In this document: positions 18,546 through 26,071 of the stretch, piece after piece
Numbering within the stretch: position 1 is the first letter of the stretch
Layout: every line of letters starts with the position of its first letter
Assembly (NCBI RefSeq): GCF_047824785.1
Contig: NZ_CP181167.1
Span: 1,302,001-1,366,000, forward strand
Direction: 5' to 3'
From: Nitrobacter sp039808345
Lineage (GTDB): Bacteria; Pseudomonadota; Alphaproteobacteria; Rhizobiales; Xanthobacteraceae
Length of the DNA stretch: 64,000 bases
Translations under genes and position numbers: made by a program
Notes under the pieces: generated by a model
The model's input: the letters and a program-made list of their open reading frames with translations, nothing else
Databases searched by the model: none
What the model was told of the DNA's origin: nothing

Positions 18546-18696
18546 ACCGGATCGTCCTTTTCATCGGGCGATCCACCTTATGCCCCTGTCTCAGAAACCG
18601 GCACCACCTCAGGTCGCGTCGTTGCGGTTGGCCCTCAATCACCAGTCCGCTAAAATAACCGCGCTGGACTGCAAGTCGTTCGGTGAGTTGCGGTTG

Positions 18697-19047
18697 CGCA
18701 AGGATCTTGGCTTGAACGATCTGCTGCCAGAGTCGTTTTTTCAGCGGAGCCGACGCATTCGCTTGATCGCTCATGCGGCCTGCCTGTGCATGATGGCCGT
18801 CGACCGGCCACACCACCGCTGCGGGACGATGATTGGCCCCGCAAAGAACGACCGGCACTCCGCGGGTCGCCAGATTGACAAGCAGGTTGTTCGAGTAGGT
18901 CAGGCCATGCGCGTTCGCGATCACCGCCGCGACGTCATCCAGCGGCACCCGGCCGATTTCGCCGGTTTTCTCGGACACGATCATGAAGCCGCGTTCAGTC
19001 GCGAGATGCCGACCGTCGCCGGCGACTTCCACTACGCGTCCCACCAT
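18697..19047 (-). pseudogene. cas1: cas1, truncated to its N-terminal third
   Basis: About 117 residues of a type II Cas1: GRVVEVAGDGRHLATERGF, VPLDDVAAVIANAHGLTYSN, VPVVLCGANHRPAAVVWPV and APLKKRLWQQIVQAKILAQ. A full Cas1 has about 300 residues, and the catalytic Glu/His/Asp of the C-terminal domain are missing. The sequence stops abruptly and is joined at 18696 to the first ten bases of a CRISPR repeat, so a deletion removed the rest of cas1, all of cas2 and part of the array. The frame runs on into spacer and repeat, giving a meaningless tail. It starts 87 bp downstream of cas9, in the same orientation. Confidence 0.92.
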
Positions 19048-19134
19048 GTGGTGAACCTCCTGCGGGCGAGCCTTCGCGTCGCAGGATTATGAGGCGGTGC
19101 TGCGAATGCTCGCAACACGTGTGTTAAGACAAGG

Positions 19135-22100
19135 TTAACTTGGCATGATGCGCCATACCCGGCCGAGTTCGTCAACGCGCACCGGCACGGCGTTCAGCTT
19201 CTTCAGCGTATTGTAGGACGCCATCAGCCAGCGGAAGGGGTCGATCTCGTTGTCGGTTGCATGACGCTTGTCGAGATTGCCCGTTTCGTTGTGATCGGCG
19301 AGCTTGAAACGTGCTGCTGACGCATCGAGCCGATGAACGACCATGATCCGGGTCCGGCCGTCATGATCGAGCCGGATCAGATCTCCCTTGTGGATTCGCA
19401 TTACCAGCTTCGCGTGGTCGTTGGCGTTACGCCATTGCGGCGCATGCGCTATCCTCGCGCCGGCGTTCTTCTTGTTGGCATCGAAACGACGCACCGCCTC
19501 GCCGTTCCATTTACCGTCGGCCGTCTCGAAAACTTCCACGCAGAAATTCTCGCCCGCACTGTACGCCTTGTACACGGCGCCGGTGGTCCGGTCGGTGATC
19601 GGAACGAGATAATCCGCCTTCTCCTTCTTGAGAATACGGACGTGCCGCAAGCCGTGCTTGAGCTGCGGATACAAATCGGATGGTTCCTTCAATTGTCGTA
19701 GCGCGTCAGCCAGCGCCACGCCCTTCTTCTTCTCCGCGTCAACATGCTCGCGCGCGATCCTGCGCAGGCGACGATCGCGGATGCGATCGATCTCGTTCTC
19801 GTTCAGGCCTTCGATCGCCTTGCGATAAACAAGGTTCCCGTCCTCTTCTTCGGTCTGGCCCGTGATATCGAGTGGCTTGACGAAGCCATAGGCGCTGTCT
19901 TCGTGCAGCTTGCCCTCGATGCCGTGATCCGGTTTGTGTGAAACCACCATCTTCTCCAGCGCCCCCTTGAGATCGTCGCGCATGGCCGGCCATGGCGGCT
20001 CGATGACGAACTTCTCTCGCTCCTCGTCATAGGCGCTGGCCATCTTCCAGAGCAGCGAGCGATCCGTTAGTGCAACGACGAGGCCGTCGATGGCGTGATG
20101 GCGGTGATCGGCGCGGTTCTTGATCCCCGAGAATTCCATGTCGTCGGTGGAGGCGAGGAATTCCTCCGCTTTGTCCTGCACGCCAGCATAGTTGTGATCC
20201 GGCAGCAGCGCATTCAGACCCCATTTGCCGCGCAGCATACCGGTAAGGCGGCCCGGGACGACCCATATCCGGTTCGAATCGGTCGCAGCGCCGAGATATT
20301 GTTTAGCAAGCCGCGCCAGCCAGCCCGTTTCGTTGAGCTGTCGCGCGAGAAAGCCTCCAATTTTATCAAAACGTTGCATGGCATCGGCTTCGAATCGCCA
20401 ACTCTTGTTGCCCAACAGTGCCGCGCGATCTCCAATTTCAGTCCAGTCGTACTTTCTGCCGTCAATCGTCGGGCTTGATCCAAATGCTTGGAATGGAATT
20501 CGATTACCTTTATGACGGTTGGCATATGCAAAGCACACAGTTTTGTTTGCTGCGCTATCGTCCCATGTCATTGAGAACGGCAAAATATGATCAATTTCAA
20601 CTCTCGAAGAAAGGAGGGCTTCTATGCAAATGGAATCACCGGTGTAGGGACATTTACGATCGGCACTATCTCCGGCGCCCAACTCCTCCCACAACCTCAT
20701 TCTTAAGAGGTCATTGCCGGTGGGAATGTAATGCTCTCCTAGGATTTCGCGAATTTTTTCTTTCCGCTTCTCATTTTTCTCCTGATTCCTGCGTTGTTCG
20801 CGCTGCTTCTCCGCCTTCTGCTGCTCAGACAGCTTCAGCGCGCGAGTGAATTCGATGGCGATTTCCGTCGGCGGACCAAACCTGTCGATCAGTTCATTGA
20901 CGATGCGGCGCAACTGCCCCAGTCCGATATGCACGGTCGGATTCGGAAACTGGCCGTATTGTTTTTCCTTCTGATGCCGCGCGTCGCCGCTGCCGACCAC
21001 GGCGTCCTGTAGCCATTGGCCGTAATAGGGCAGGCGTCCTGTCTGTGAAAGAACGCCATCTGCCTGCTGAGCTGGATCGTAGCGAGGGTCAGCCTTTTTT
21101 GCGGCGTTGTAAAAGCGAATGCCCGACTTACCGTCATCTTCGAACCCATCCTGCATGATTGGTACGATCTTTTTGAGCGCACGCAGGCCGAGCCGGCAAT
21201 GGCCGTCCGGTAACGTGGTGTTGGCCACGCGCGGCGCTGCCGCGCCATCGAGCGCGCATTCGCTTTCGAGCCATGCGATCAGCTCGTTCTCGTCTTCGGT
21301 CTCCTCCAGCTTCGTCACGATCGCGATCTGCCGCTCCGGCGGGAAGCCGCGCCATGCCTTGCCGAATCCTTTCTTGTCCGAAAGACGCGCGGCGGTCTGG
21401 TCGCCATCGAGCGCCGCGCGCCGGTCGGACTCCAGATTGAACCTGGCTTCCGCCGGCAGCTTGAGCAGCGCGCGCAGCTTGTCGAACTTTACCTCTCTGT
21501 TGGCCAGCAACGCGGCCACGACGAGATCGCTTTGCTCCTTGGTGAGCTTGCGCGAGCCCTTGCCGGTTTCGCGGATCTCGAGGTTGCGCGCTTCCGACAG
21601 AATACGAAAGCGCTGCGCCAGCGGATGCGACCACGGCGCGCGATAGCCTTCCGGATCCTCCTTGAAAGGGCGCGTCGCGGGATCGAGCGTGCATTTTCCG
21701 ACGATTGCGGGCTTAAGAGGACGCTGGAAGAAGATGATGTGTTCGATCTCCGCCCTCACATCATCCGTCATCGCCGCATGATGTTCGCGCTGCGCCGTCC
21801 AGATGGCGTTGAATTCATCCAGCAGCATCGCGCGGGTGGGATAGAAGTCGTAGCTCGCCTTGGCGCCAGAAATACGGGCGCGGGCACGGACGCCATCGGG
21901 CGCATCCCTCTGGGGCAGCACCTCATCGCCGAACAGGCGCTTACGGGCTTTAGCCCAAGCCTTCTTGCGGGCGTTGCCGGTGAGATGATCCTTGCCGAGC
22001 CGCACGAGTTCGGCGCGGATGGCTTTCCGGCGGGTCTCATAGGATTCACGCAGGTGCATGTCAGCGAAGAATGCGCCGAGCGTGCTGGCATTCGCTTCCT

Positions 22101-22596
22101 TCATTGCAGCATCAAGTTTCGACGCCGCCTGCTTGATGGCGCCGTCTTCGCTCTGTTTGCTGTCGGTCTTGCGGTTCGACTGAAAGCCGCGGCGCTGGTT
22201 GAGATGAAACAGCGCCCGGCCGACATGATGCGCGGGCAGGGGATCTGTCAGCGCCGCCTTGCGCAGCGCATAGGGATCGAGGGTTTCGAGCGCCTTGCGC
22301 TGGCGCGCATCGTCCGGGAGCAGGCCGTATTTAATGAGCGCGGCGATCAGTCGTTTGCGGCGATCGACGAAGCGGTCGCGCCGCTTGCGCGCCCCCCGCG
22401 CCATGCGGCGATCGACGGCGTTTGAGGTGCCGGATTGCGGGTCGCGGCCATCGGGAAAGATGCGGACGCCGCCGGGGCCGAGTCCAATGGGCTCATACCG
22501 GTCGCCGCGTTTCTCAAGATATGTGACGAACCAGCCGAGGGAATTGGAGCCGAGGTCCAGGCCCAGGCGGTACGCCCTTGATATCCTTTTATGCAT
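19135..22596 (-). CDS. cas9: CRISPR-associated endonuclease Cas9, type II-C
   Basis: 1153 residues, in the compact II-C size range. RuvC-I (RLGLDLGSNSLGWFV, Asp14) is followed by an arginine-rich bridge helix (about 63-90), a recognition lobe, RuvC-II (TEIAIEFTRAL, Glu582), HNH (RVEIDHILPFS, His670, with Asn in the following ANRHKGN region), RuvC-III (HRHHAIDGLVVALTD, His833/Asp837) and a C-terminal PAM-interacting region. All expected nuclease residues are present and no frame break is seen. The protein should cut DNA guided by crRNA and tracrRNA. A hairpin spans the ribosome site. cas1 downstream is broken and cas2 absent, but cas9 itself looks maintained. Confidence 0.97.
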   Translation of the reverse strand: MHKRISRAYRLGLDLGSNSLGWFVTYLEKRGDRYEPIGLGPGGVRIFPDGRDPQSGTSNAVDRRMARGARKRRDRFVDRRKRLIAALIKYGLLPDDARQRKALETLDPYALRKAALTDPLPAHHVGRALFHLNQRRGFQSNRKTDSKQSEDGAIKQAASKLDAAMKEANASTLGAFFADMHLRESYETRRKAIRAELVRLGKDHLTGNARKKAWAKARKRLFGDEVLPQRDAPDGVRARARISGAKASYDFYPTRAMLLDEFNAIWTAQREHHAAMTDDVRAEIEHIIFFQRPLKPAIVGKCTLDPATRPFKEDPEGYRAPWSHPLAQRFRILSEARNLEIRETGKGSRKLTKEQSDLVVAALLANREVKFDKLRALLKLPAEARFNLESDRRAALDGDQTAARLSDKKGFGKAWRGFPPERQIAIVTKLEETEDENELIAWLESECALDGAAAPRVANTTLPDGHCRLGLRALKKIVPIMQDGFEDDGKSGIRFYNAAKKADPRYDPAQQADGVLSQTGRLPYYGQWLQDAVVGSGDARHQKEKQYGQFPNPTVHIGLGQLRRIVNELIDRFGPPTEIAIEFTRALKLSEQQKAEKQREQRRNQEKNEKRKEKIREILGEHYIPTGNDLLRMRLWEELGAGDSADRKCPYTGDSICIEALLSSRVEIDHILPFSMTWDDSAANKTVCFAYANRHKGNRIPFQAFGSSPTIDGRKYDWTEIGDRAALLGNKSWRFEADAMQRFDKIGGFLARQLNETGWLARLAKQYLGAATDSNRIWVVPGRLTGMLRGKWGLNALLPDHNYAGVQDKAEEFLASTDDMEFSGIKNRADHRHHAIDGLVVALTDRSLLWKMASAYDEEREKFVIEPPWPAMRDDLKGALEKMVVSHKPDHGIEGKLHEDSAYGFVKPLDITGQTEEEDGNLVYRKAIEGLNENEIDRIRDRRLRRIAREHVDAEKKKGVALADALRQLKEPSDLYPQLKHGLRHVRILKKEKADYLVPITDRTTGAVYKAYSAGENFCVEVFETADGKWNGEAVRRFDANKKNAGARIAHAPQWRNANDHAKLVMRIHKGDLIRLDHDGRTRIMVVHRLDASAARFKLADHNETGNLDKRHATDNEIDPFRWLMASYNTLKKLNAVPVRVDELGRVWRIMPS

Positions 22597-22623
22597 CTCT
22601 CATGCTCCCCCGGGCATGAGAGA
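22596..22623 (-). promoter_or_regulatory. Hairpin enclosing the cas9 ribosome-binding site
   Basis: Perfect 10-bp arms TCTCTCATGC (22596-22605) and GCATGAGAGA (22614-22623) with an 8-base loop. In the cas9 mRNA the loop carries the GGGGGA Shine-Dalgarno-like sequence and the 3' arm ends on the A of the ATG. It could limit translation or be a protein-binding palindrome. Confidence 0.6.
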
Positions 22624-22748
22624 CGGGAAACGAATCAGGAAGACAACGTTTGCACCTGCTGTCTCACCGACCCGCTCCCGCCTCTTTGCCCCAGCCCGCC
22701 CGCGGTTCGATGCGGGCTGTTTTGATTCTGAAAGTTCATCCAAGCCTC

Positions 22749-22777
22749 TTGACGGTTCCATTTAACCATTGCACAAT
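22749..22777 (+). promoter_or_regulatory. Predicted tracrRNA promoter
   Basis: TTGACG at 22749-22754 and CACAAT at 22772-22777 with 17-bp spacing fit a housekeeping sigma factor. Transcription would begin near 22784, about 30 bases before the anti-repeat. Confidence 0.55.
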
Positions 22778-22784
22778 CTGTGCG

Positions 22785-22900
22785 TGCAAGAGCCTTACGG
22801 CAGACTTACTGGTTTTAGCGGACTGGTGATTGAGGGCCTCCCGTTAACAAGCTTATGCACAAAATGGGGCACCCTGCGGGGTGCCCCTTCCATTTTGCGA
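22785..22900 (+). ncRNA. tracrRNA with 26-nt perfect anti-repeat
   Basis: Bases 22813-22838 are the exact complement of the last 26 bases but one of the CRISPR repeat. A short mismatched stretch and a further CCCG match the repeat's GCGG, giving the usual bulged duplex. The tail then leads into a 9-bp stem-loop at 22866-22887. It is divergent from cas9, starting within 200 bp of its ATG. A tracrRNA pairs with the crRNA repeat, is processed with it and is needed by Cas9. The 5' end is inferred from the promoter match. Confidence 0.85.
22866..22887 (+). terminator. tracrRNA terminator-like stem-loop
   Basis: Arms GGGGCACCC and GGGTGCCCC with loop TGCG, followed by TTCCATTTT. The T-run is interrupted, but the stem is strong. 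It may double as the structured 3' tail of the tracrRNA. Confidence 0.75.
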
Positions 22901-23055
22901 TGACCATTCAGACGTTGTTTGCGGAGCTCTTATGGGTAGCCCGCGCGCCTGTTAGAGACGGGGAAAGCGAAGTTTGATGTCTAGCCGAATATGAATCGCG
23001 CGAGGGAGGTACCTTAGAACCGTGCTGAGCAGTCGCATTTAGCATCATCTTTCGA

Positions 23056-23088
23056 ATTTAGCGGACTGGGATGAGGGCCAACCGCAAC
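23056..23088 (-). repeat. Orphan degenerate CRISPR repeat, reverse orientation
   Basis: 33 bases match the full 36-base repeat in reverse complement except for three separate single-T deletions. Unlike the tracrRNA anti-repeat, it also retains the 5' part of the repeat (CCAACCGCAAC on the plus strand). It is about 170 bp beyond the tracrRNA terminator and overlaps the left arm of a 13-bp inverted repeat by one base. Confidence 0.85.
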
Positions 23089-23176
23089 TCAGACGCCTTG
23101 TCACAATGAGTCTGGGACATTTGGCCTGAACTCACACATCATGATCGATTTTCTATGCTGATGCAAGGCGTCTGAG
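23088..23176. repeat. 89-bp segment bounded by 13-bp perfect inverted repeats
   Basis: CTCAGACGCCTTG (23088-23100) and CAAGGCGTCTGAG (23164-23176) bracket 63 bp without an ORF. It could be a miniature transposable element or an IS remnant. It directly abuts the orphan CRISPR repeat. No flanking direct duplication is evident. Confidence 0.65.
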
Positions 23177-23265
23177 AGAATGTACGTGAAAGGCCACAGC
23201 CCACCTTTCCGACTGTGCGTTCGATTGCGACCGACCAGACAAGTGTCTCCTGCGCGCGAGTGAGA

Positions 23266-23905
23266 TTAATCAGCTCGGTCGTGTTCCAGCCTTTCAAACA
23301 AGCTGCTCACCATCATCGCGACCTCTGTACGGTTCCGGGCCTTCAGCTTGCGCATAATGTGACGGATGTGGGCTTTCACGGTGCTTTCACACATGCCGAG
23401 TTCATAGGCGATCTGCTTGTTCGCCTTGCCGCGGCGCAGCGCCTCGATGACCATGATCTGACGCGAGGTGAACAGCTGGCTTTCATCATGACCAGCGTTC
23501 TGGAAAGACGACATCACGCTGATGGGCACAAATGCCGCCGGCTTCCACCAATCGCACCGCTTCCAGGGCGATGCCGAGGGTCATGCTTGTCGGAATATAA
23601 CCACGCGCGCCGCTCTCGATCGCGCGCATGACCCGTGATCCGTCCTCGACATCCGATACGATGATCAAGGGCGCGCTCACGGCGACGCGGGCGAGGCTCT
23701 CGATGTCATCGATATCATTCAGCGTCTTCTTTTGGGGAGTCCGGGTGTAGAGAAGGATAACCGATGGAGCAGGAAAATCACTCTCCACTTTTATCCAGTC
23801 TGACAAAGTCGCGAATGAAAAGACCGCGTGACTGACATACCTGGCCTGCAAACAATACACCAGGCAATCGCGGACAAGGGCTCTTTCGTCGATAATGATA
23901 ATTGA
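23266..23905 (-). pseudogene. LuxR-family response regulator, split by a frameshift
   Basis: An upstream frame (ORF 24151 down to 23486) encodes a receiver-like domain from about 23905 (NSIIIIDERALVRDCLVYCL to LEAVRLVEAGG). The downstream frame (23529 to 23266) carries FVPISVMSSFQ and a LuxR helix-turn-helix (LFTSRQIMVIEALRRG, NKQIAYELGMCESTVKAH). Near 23535 the reading frame must shift by one base to join the halves. The receiver lacks an obvious phospho-acceptor Asp (SVILLYTRT in its place), so it was atypical before the break. No good start codon exists close to the receiver. It could still yield a small LuxR DNA-binding protein from 23529. Confidence 0.75.
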
Positions 23906-24151
23906 GTTCTGCGCGGGCTTTGGCCCGGCGTCGAACGAATCTTTTGTTTCTCCGACGCATTGTGTGCCCCGACCTTTGTGATCAAGGTCTGCAGCTTGTG
24001 CTGATGGTGGTGAGGAGGGCCTGGCTGCGGGGTTCTTTGGACGCGCCTGCCAGGGCGAGTCCACACTAACAATAGCCGCGTTCTGCAATCGCGCTTGTCT
24101 GTGTCGGCGCGCTGGAGGCGATGCACCGCATGAGGCGCTTCCAACGTTCAA

Positions 24152-24529
24152 CTGTGGTCGAGGATCAAGAGGAGGACGTGGATAAGCTATTCGGATTGGG
24201 GCGGATGTCGTGCGGACTTTCTGGTCAGTCGATGTGAAATGATCAAAAAAAATGGTTTCCGTCAGAACAACGATATTCGTTCGCGCTCATAGGTACCCCT
24301 ACTCAATCCATTCTGAACGCTGTGACGTACGGGTCGGTCCACCCCTAACCGCTCAAACCTTTCCGTCGCCAGCCTCCTTATGCAATAAACTCAAACGTGG
24401 TTCAGAGTTTCAAACGCGGTTCAGAGTGTCCCTCTCTGATCCTCGTAAACTCTAGTTCAATTTTAGCAGCCGGACTATAGCCCTTTCATAACAGAACAGG
24501 TGGAGACAAATCCGGTTCCCCTCCGGGTT
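24152..24529. other. Intergenic region with a short tandem duplication
   Basis: About 380 bp, no ORF with coding character. It contains an 18-bp near-duplicate unit (TCAAACG-GGTTCAGAGT) at 24391-24408 and 24410-24427. The stretch is less GC-rich than its surroundings and may hold the promoter of the broken LuxR gene. Nothing else was recognised. Confidence 0.5.
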
Positions 24530-25069
24530 TCAGGCCGGTTTCACCAGGGGGAGCCGGGCAATATAGGTGTCGAAAGCGTCGGTCCAGTTGCCTGTGGCCG
24601 GGCTCAGCGTCGTGCCGATGTGACGGCCATCGTCCATAAGCGCGTCCGCCTCCGGCGAAGCTTCCGTTATCTGCCACGGTTCATAGCCGATCGAAGCGAC
24701 GGCGCCGGGGTTGCATAAACGTATGGCCACCATCATCGCGCTGTAGCATCCATGCTGGAACTCCCGTGGATGTGAGTTGCTCAGCGTTAACGCGTCTTCT
24801 CCGATTAGGTCAGCATCCATGCCCGTGATCTCTCCCCACGCCTGCGATTGAACGAGGCTCAGATCGTGGTCCTGCAAGTCACGACAGCCGATGCGGGCGA
24901 CGATGGTGATGAGCGTCAGCATGAACCCAGCGAGGTAAGGATCGCGCCAGGCGGTGTCGGGAATGCCGTTCAGGGAAGCGCGACTCCGTTCGACCAGCGG
25001 ACCGATCGTCGTCACAGCCGCTCGACGTGCTCTCCTGACCTCCGCCATAGCAACCGCCCAGCGCAGCAT
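24530..25069 (-). CDS. Hypothetical protein
   Basis: 179 residues from ATG 25069, with AGGAG six bases upstream. It has a basic N-terminus (MAEVRRARRAAV), a hydrophobic helix (LAGFMLTLITIVARIGC), and a C-terminal half rich in Gly/Asp/Ala (EPWQITEASPEADALMDDGRHIG). No known motif is recognised. It is divergent from the next gene and 175 bp separate the starts. The overlapping plus-strand frame in 24848-25240 is judged non-coding. Confidence 0.5.
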   Translation of the reverse strand: MLRWAVAMAEVRRARRAAVTTIGPLVERSRASLNGIPDTAWRDPYLAGFMLTLITIVARIGCRDLQDHDLSLVQSQAWGEITGMDADLIGEDALTLSNSHPREFQHGCYSAMMVAIRLCNPGAVASIGYEPWQITEASPEADALMDDGRHIGTTLSPATGNWTDAFDTYIARLPLVKPA

Positions 25070-25243
25070 TCCGGTCTCCTGATCACATTATCGCGGACTT
25101 CTCCGAACGATGGAGGCTTGTCTTCTTCCCTATCCTACGGGACGATGGCTCCGTGGGACAGAGCTTGTTGCTCCGCCGACGCTTTCGACCCCGTCCCTGG
25201 TGCTTTTAACGTTGCGGGCCGAGCGCCCGCTTTTCCAGATGCG

Positions 25244-25837
25244 ATGGCAGATATGACCGCCAGCCACCTTCCTCAAAAACCCGATTTCGCCGCGCTTGAG
25301 GCGGCGGCGCCGGAAACGGCGGATCGCCGGACGACCGTTCTGTCCCTGATCGGGAGCCTGGTCTTCAACTGGTCCAACAACGAAAGCCTGTTTATCTATG
25401 TTTTAATGCTGCTTTTGAAGGTCGACCAGGTGTCGGCTGCCATTGTGTTTGCGACGCTGAACACCACCCGGGCAAGGCTGGATCTCATCCAGCGACTGGC
25501 ACGGGTCAAGATCAGGGACAAAGCGCTCAGCCAGGAACTCGATCGCGTGATCGACCGGTTCAACGACGGCACCCACATTCGAAACGAGTTCAATCACTGC
25601 ATGTATACGGTCGATGACACCGGTGTGATATCGCATACGCAGTCGATGCGCCTGGTTCAGACTCGCAGCGCCCTTCGTTTCGGTGAGGTCAAGCCGCTGG
25701 ATGATGCCCGCATTTACGAGATCTCGGAAGCAGTGCGTGAAATGGCGCGGATCAACCGGGAGATCTGGGATTTTCTCCCGCGGCTGGAGGATCACTTGCG
25801 GGATCATGAGCCGACCAGCAATGACCTTAAGCCGTAG
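25244..25837 (+). CDS. Helical protein with HEPN-like RNxxxH motif
   Basis: About 197 residues from ATG 25244 (25253 also possible); the frame is open upstream to 24848 but that part opposes a better gene. The middle is all-helical (TTVLSLIGSLVFNWSNNESLF, ATLNTTRARLDLIQRLA) and contains HIRNEFNHCMY. That gives Arg-Asn-x-x-x-His, the motif of HEPN-domain ribonucleases. HEPN proteins are common in toxin-antitoxin and defence loci. No partner antitoxin or nucleotidyltransferase is adjacent, so the assignment rests on one motif and the helical pattern. Confidence 0.5.
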   Translation: MADMTASHLPQKPDFAALEAAAPETADRRTTVLSLIGSLVFNWSNNESLFIYVLMLLLKVDQVSAAIVFATLNTTRARLDLIQRLARVKIRDKALSQELDRVIDRFNDGTHIRNEFNHCMYTVDDTGVISHTQSMRLVQTRSALRFGEVKPLDDARIYEISEAVREMARINREIWDFLPRLEDHLRDHEPTSNDLKP

Positions 25838-26071
25838 GGGACTACTCCTTTCGGTCAATGATCGTTCGCCTCAAGGCGGTTGTAAATCTACCTAAGGGCA
25901 GCTAGCCGCGACGATACTGTTGGGAGAGCTTTGCAGCGCGAAACAGGCCAATGGCCGATTTCGTCGCCGGCAGAACCGGCGTAGCAACCGGCATCGCTTC
26001 CCGGCAAGGCCGCTGACGTAGAAGATTGGCGCGCTTTGGTCGCGACGATGCTCCTCCAACAGGAGCCTGAC

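Larger units (their letters stand above)
17349..18611 (-). mobile_element. IS3-family insertion sequence inside a CRISPR spacer
   Basis: 1263 bp bounded by imperfect inverted repeats: both ends read inward TGAGGTGG, then GTGAGACAG or CTGAGACAG, then TAAGGTGGATCG. It carries orfA and orfB on the minus strand. No convincing target duplication flanks it (GCA before, GGT after), and the two spacer pieces add to 28 rather than 30 bp. Either the ends are a base or two off, or a small rearrangement happened. Confidence 0.88.
17162..18696 (+). CRISPR. Type II-C CRISPR array: four identical 36-bp repeats plus one truncated repeat, split by an IS
   Basis: Repeats lie at 17162-17197, 17228-17263, 17294-17329 and 18621-18656. 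All are identical, starting GTTGCGGTTGG and ending CCGCTAAAAT. Spacers of exactly 30 bp are at 17198-17227, 17264-17293 and 18657-18686. A further spacer is split by the insertion sequence (17330-17348 and 18612-18620). At 18687-18696 only the first ten bases of a fifth repeat remain, fused to cas1 sequence. The + strand is taken as the crRNA strand because type II-C repeats start GTTG and the complement appears in the tracrRNA. Transcription would run towards the cas genes, as in other II-C loci. Confidence 0.95.

Noticed and set aside
18517..18696. C-terminal 60 residues of the cas1 ORF
   Set aside because: They translate a spacer, CRISPR repeats and the IS end, not Cas1 sequence.
24848..25243. 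N-terminal extension of the HEPN-like ORF
   Set aside because: It lies antisense to the 24530-25069 gene, which has a better ribosome site; composition is unlike the rest of the protein.
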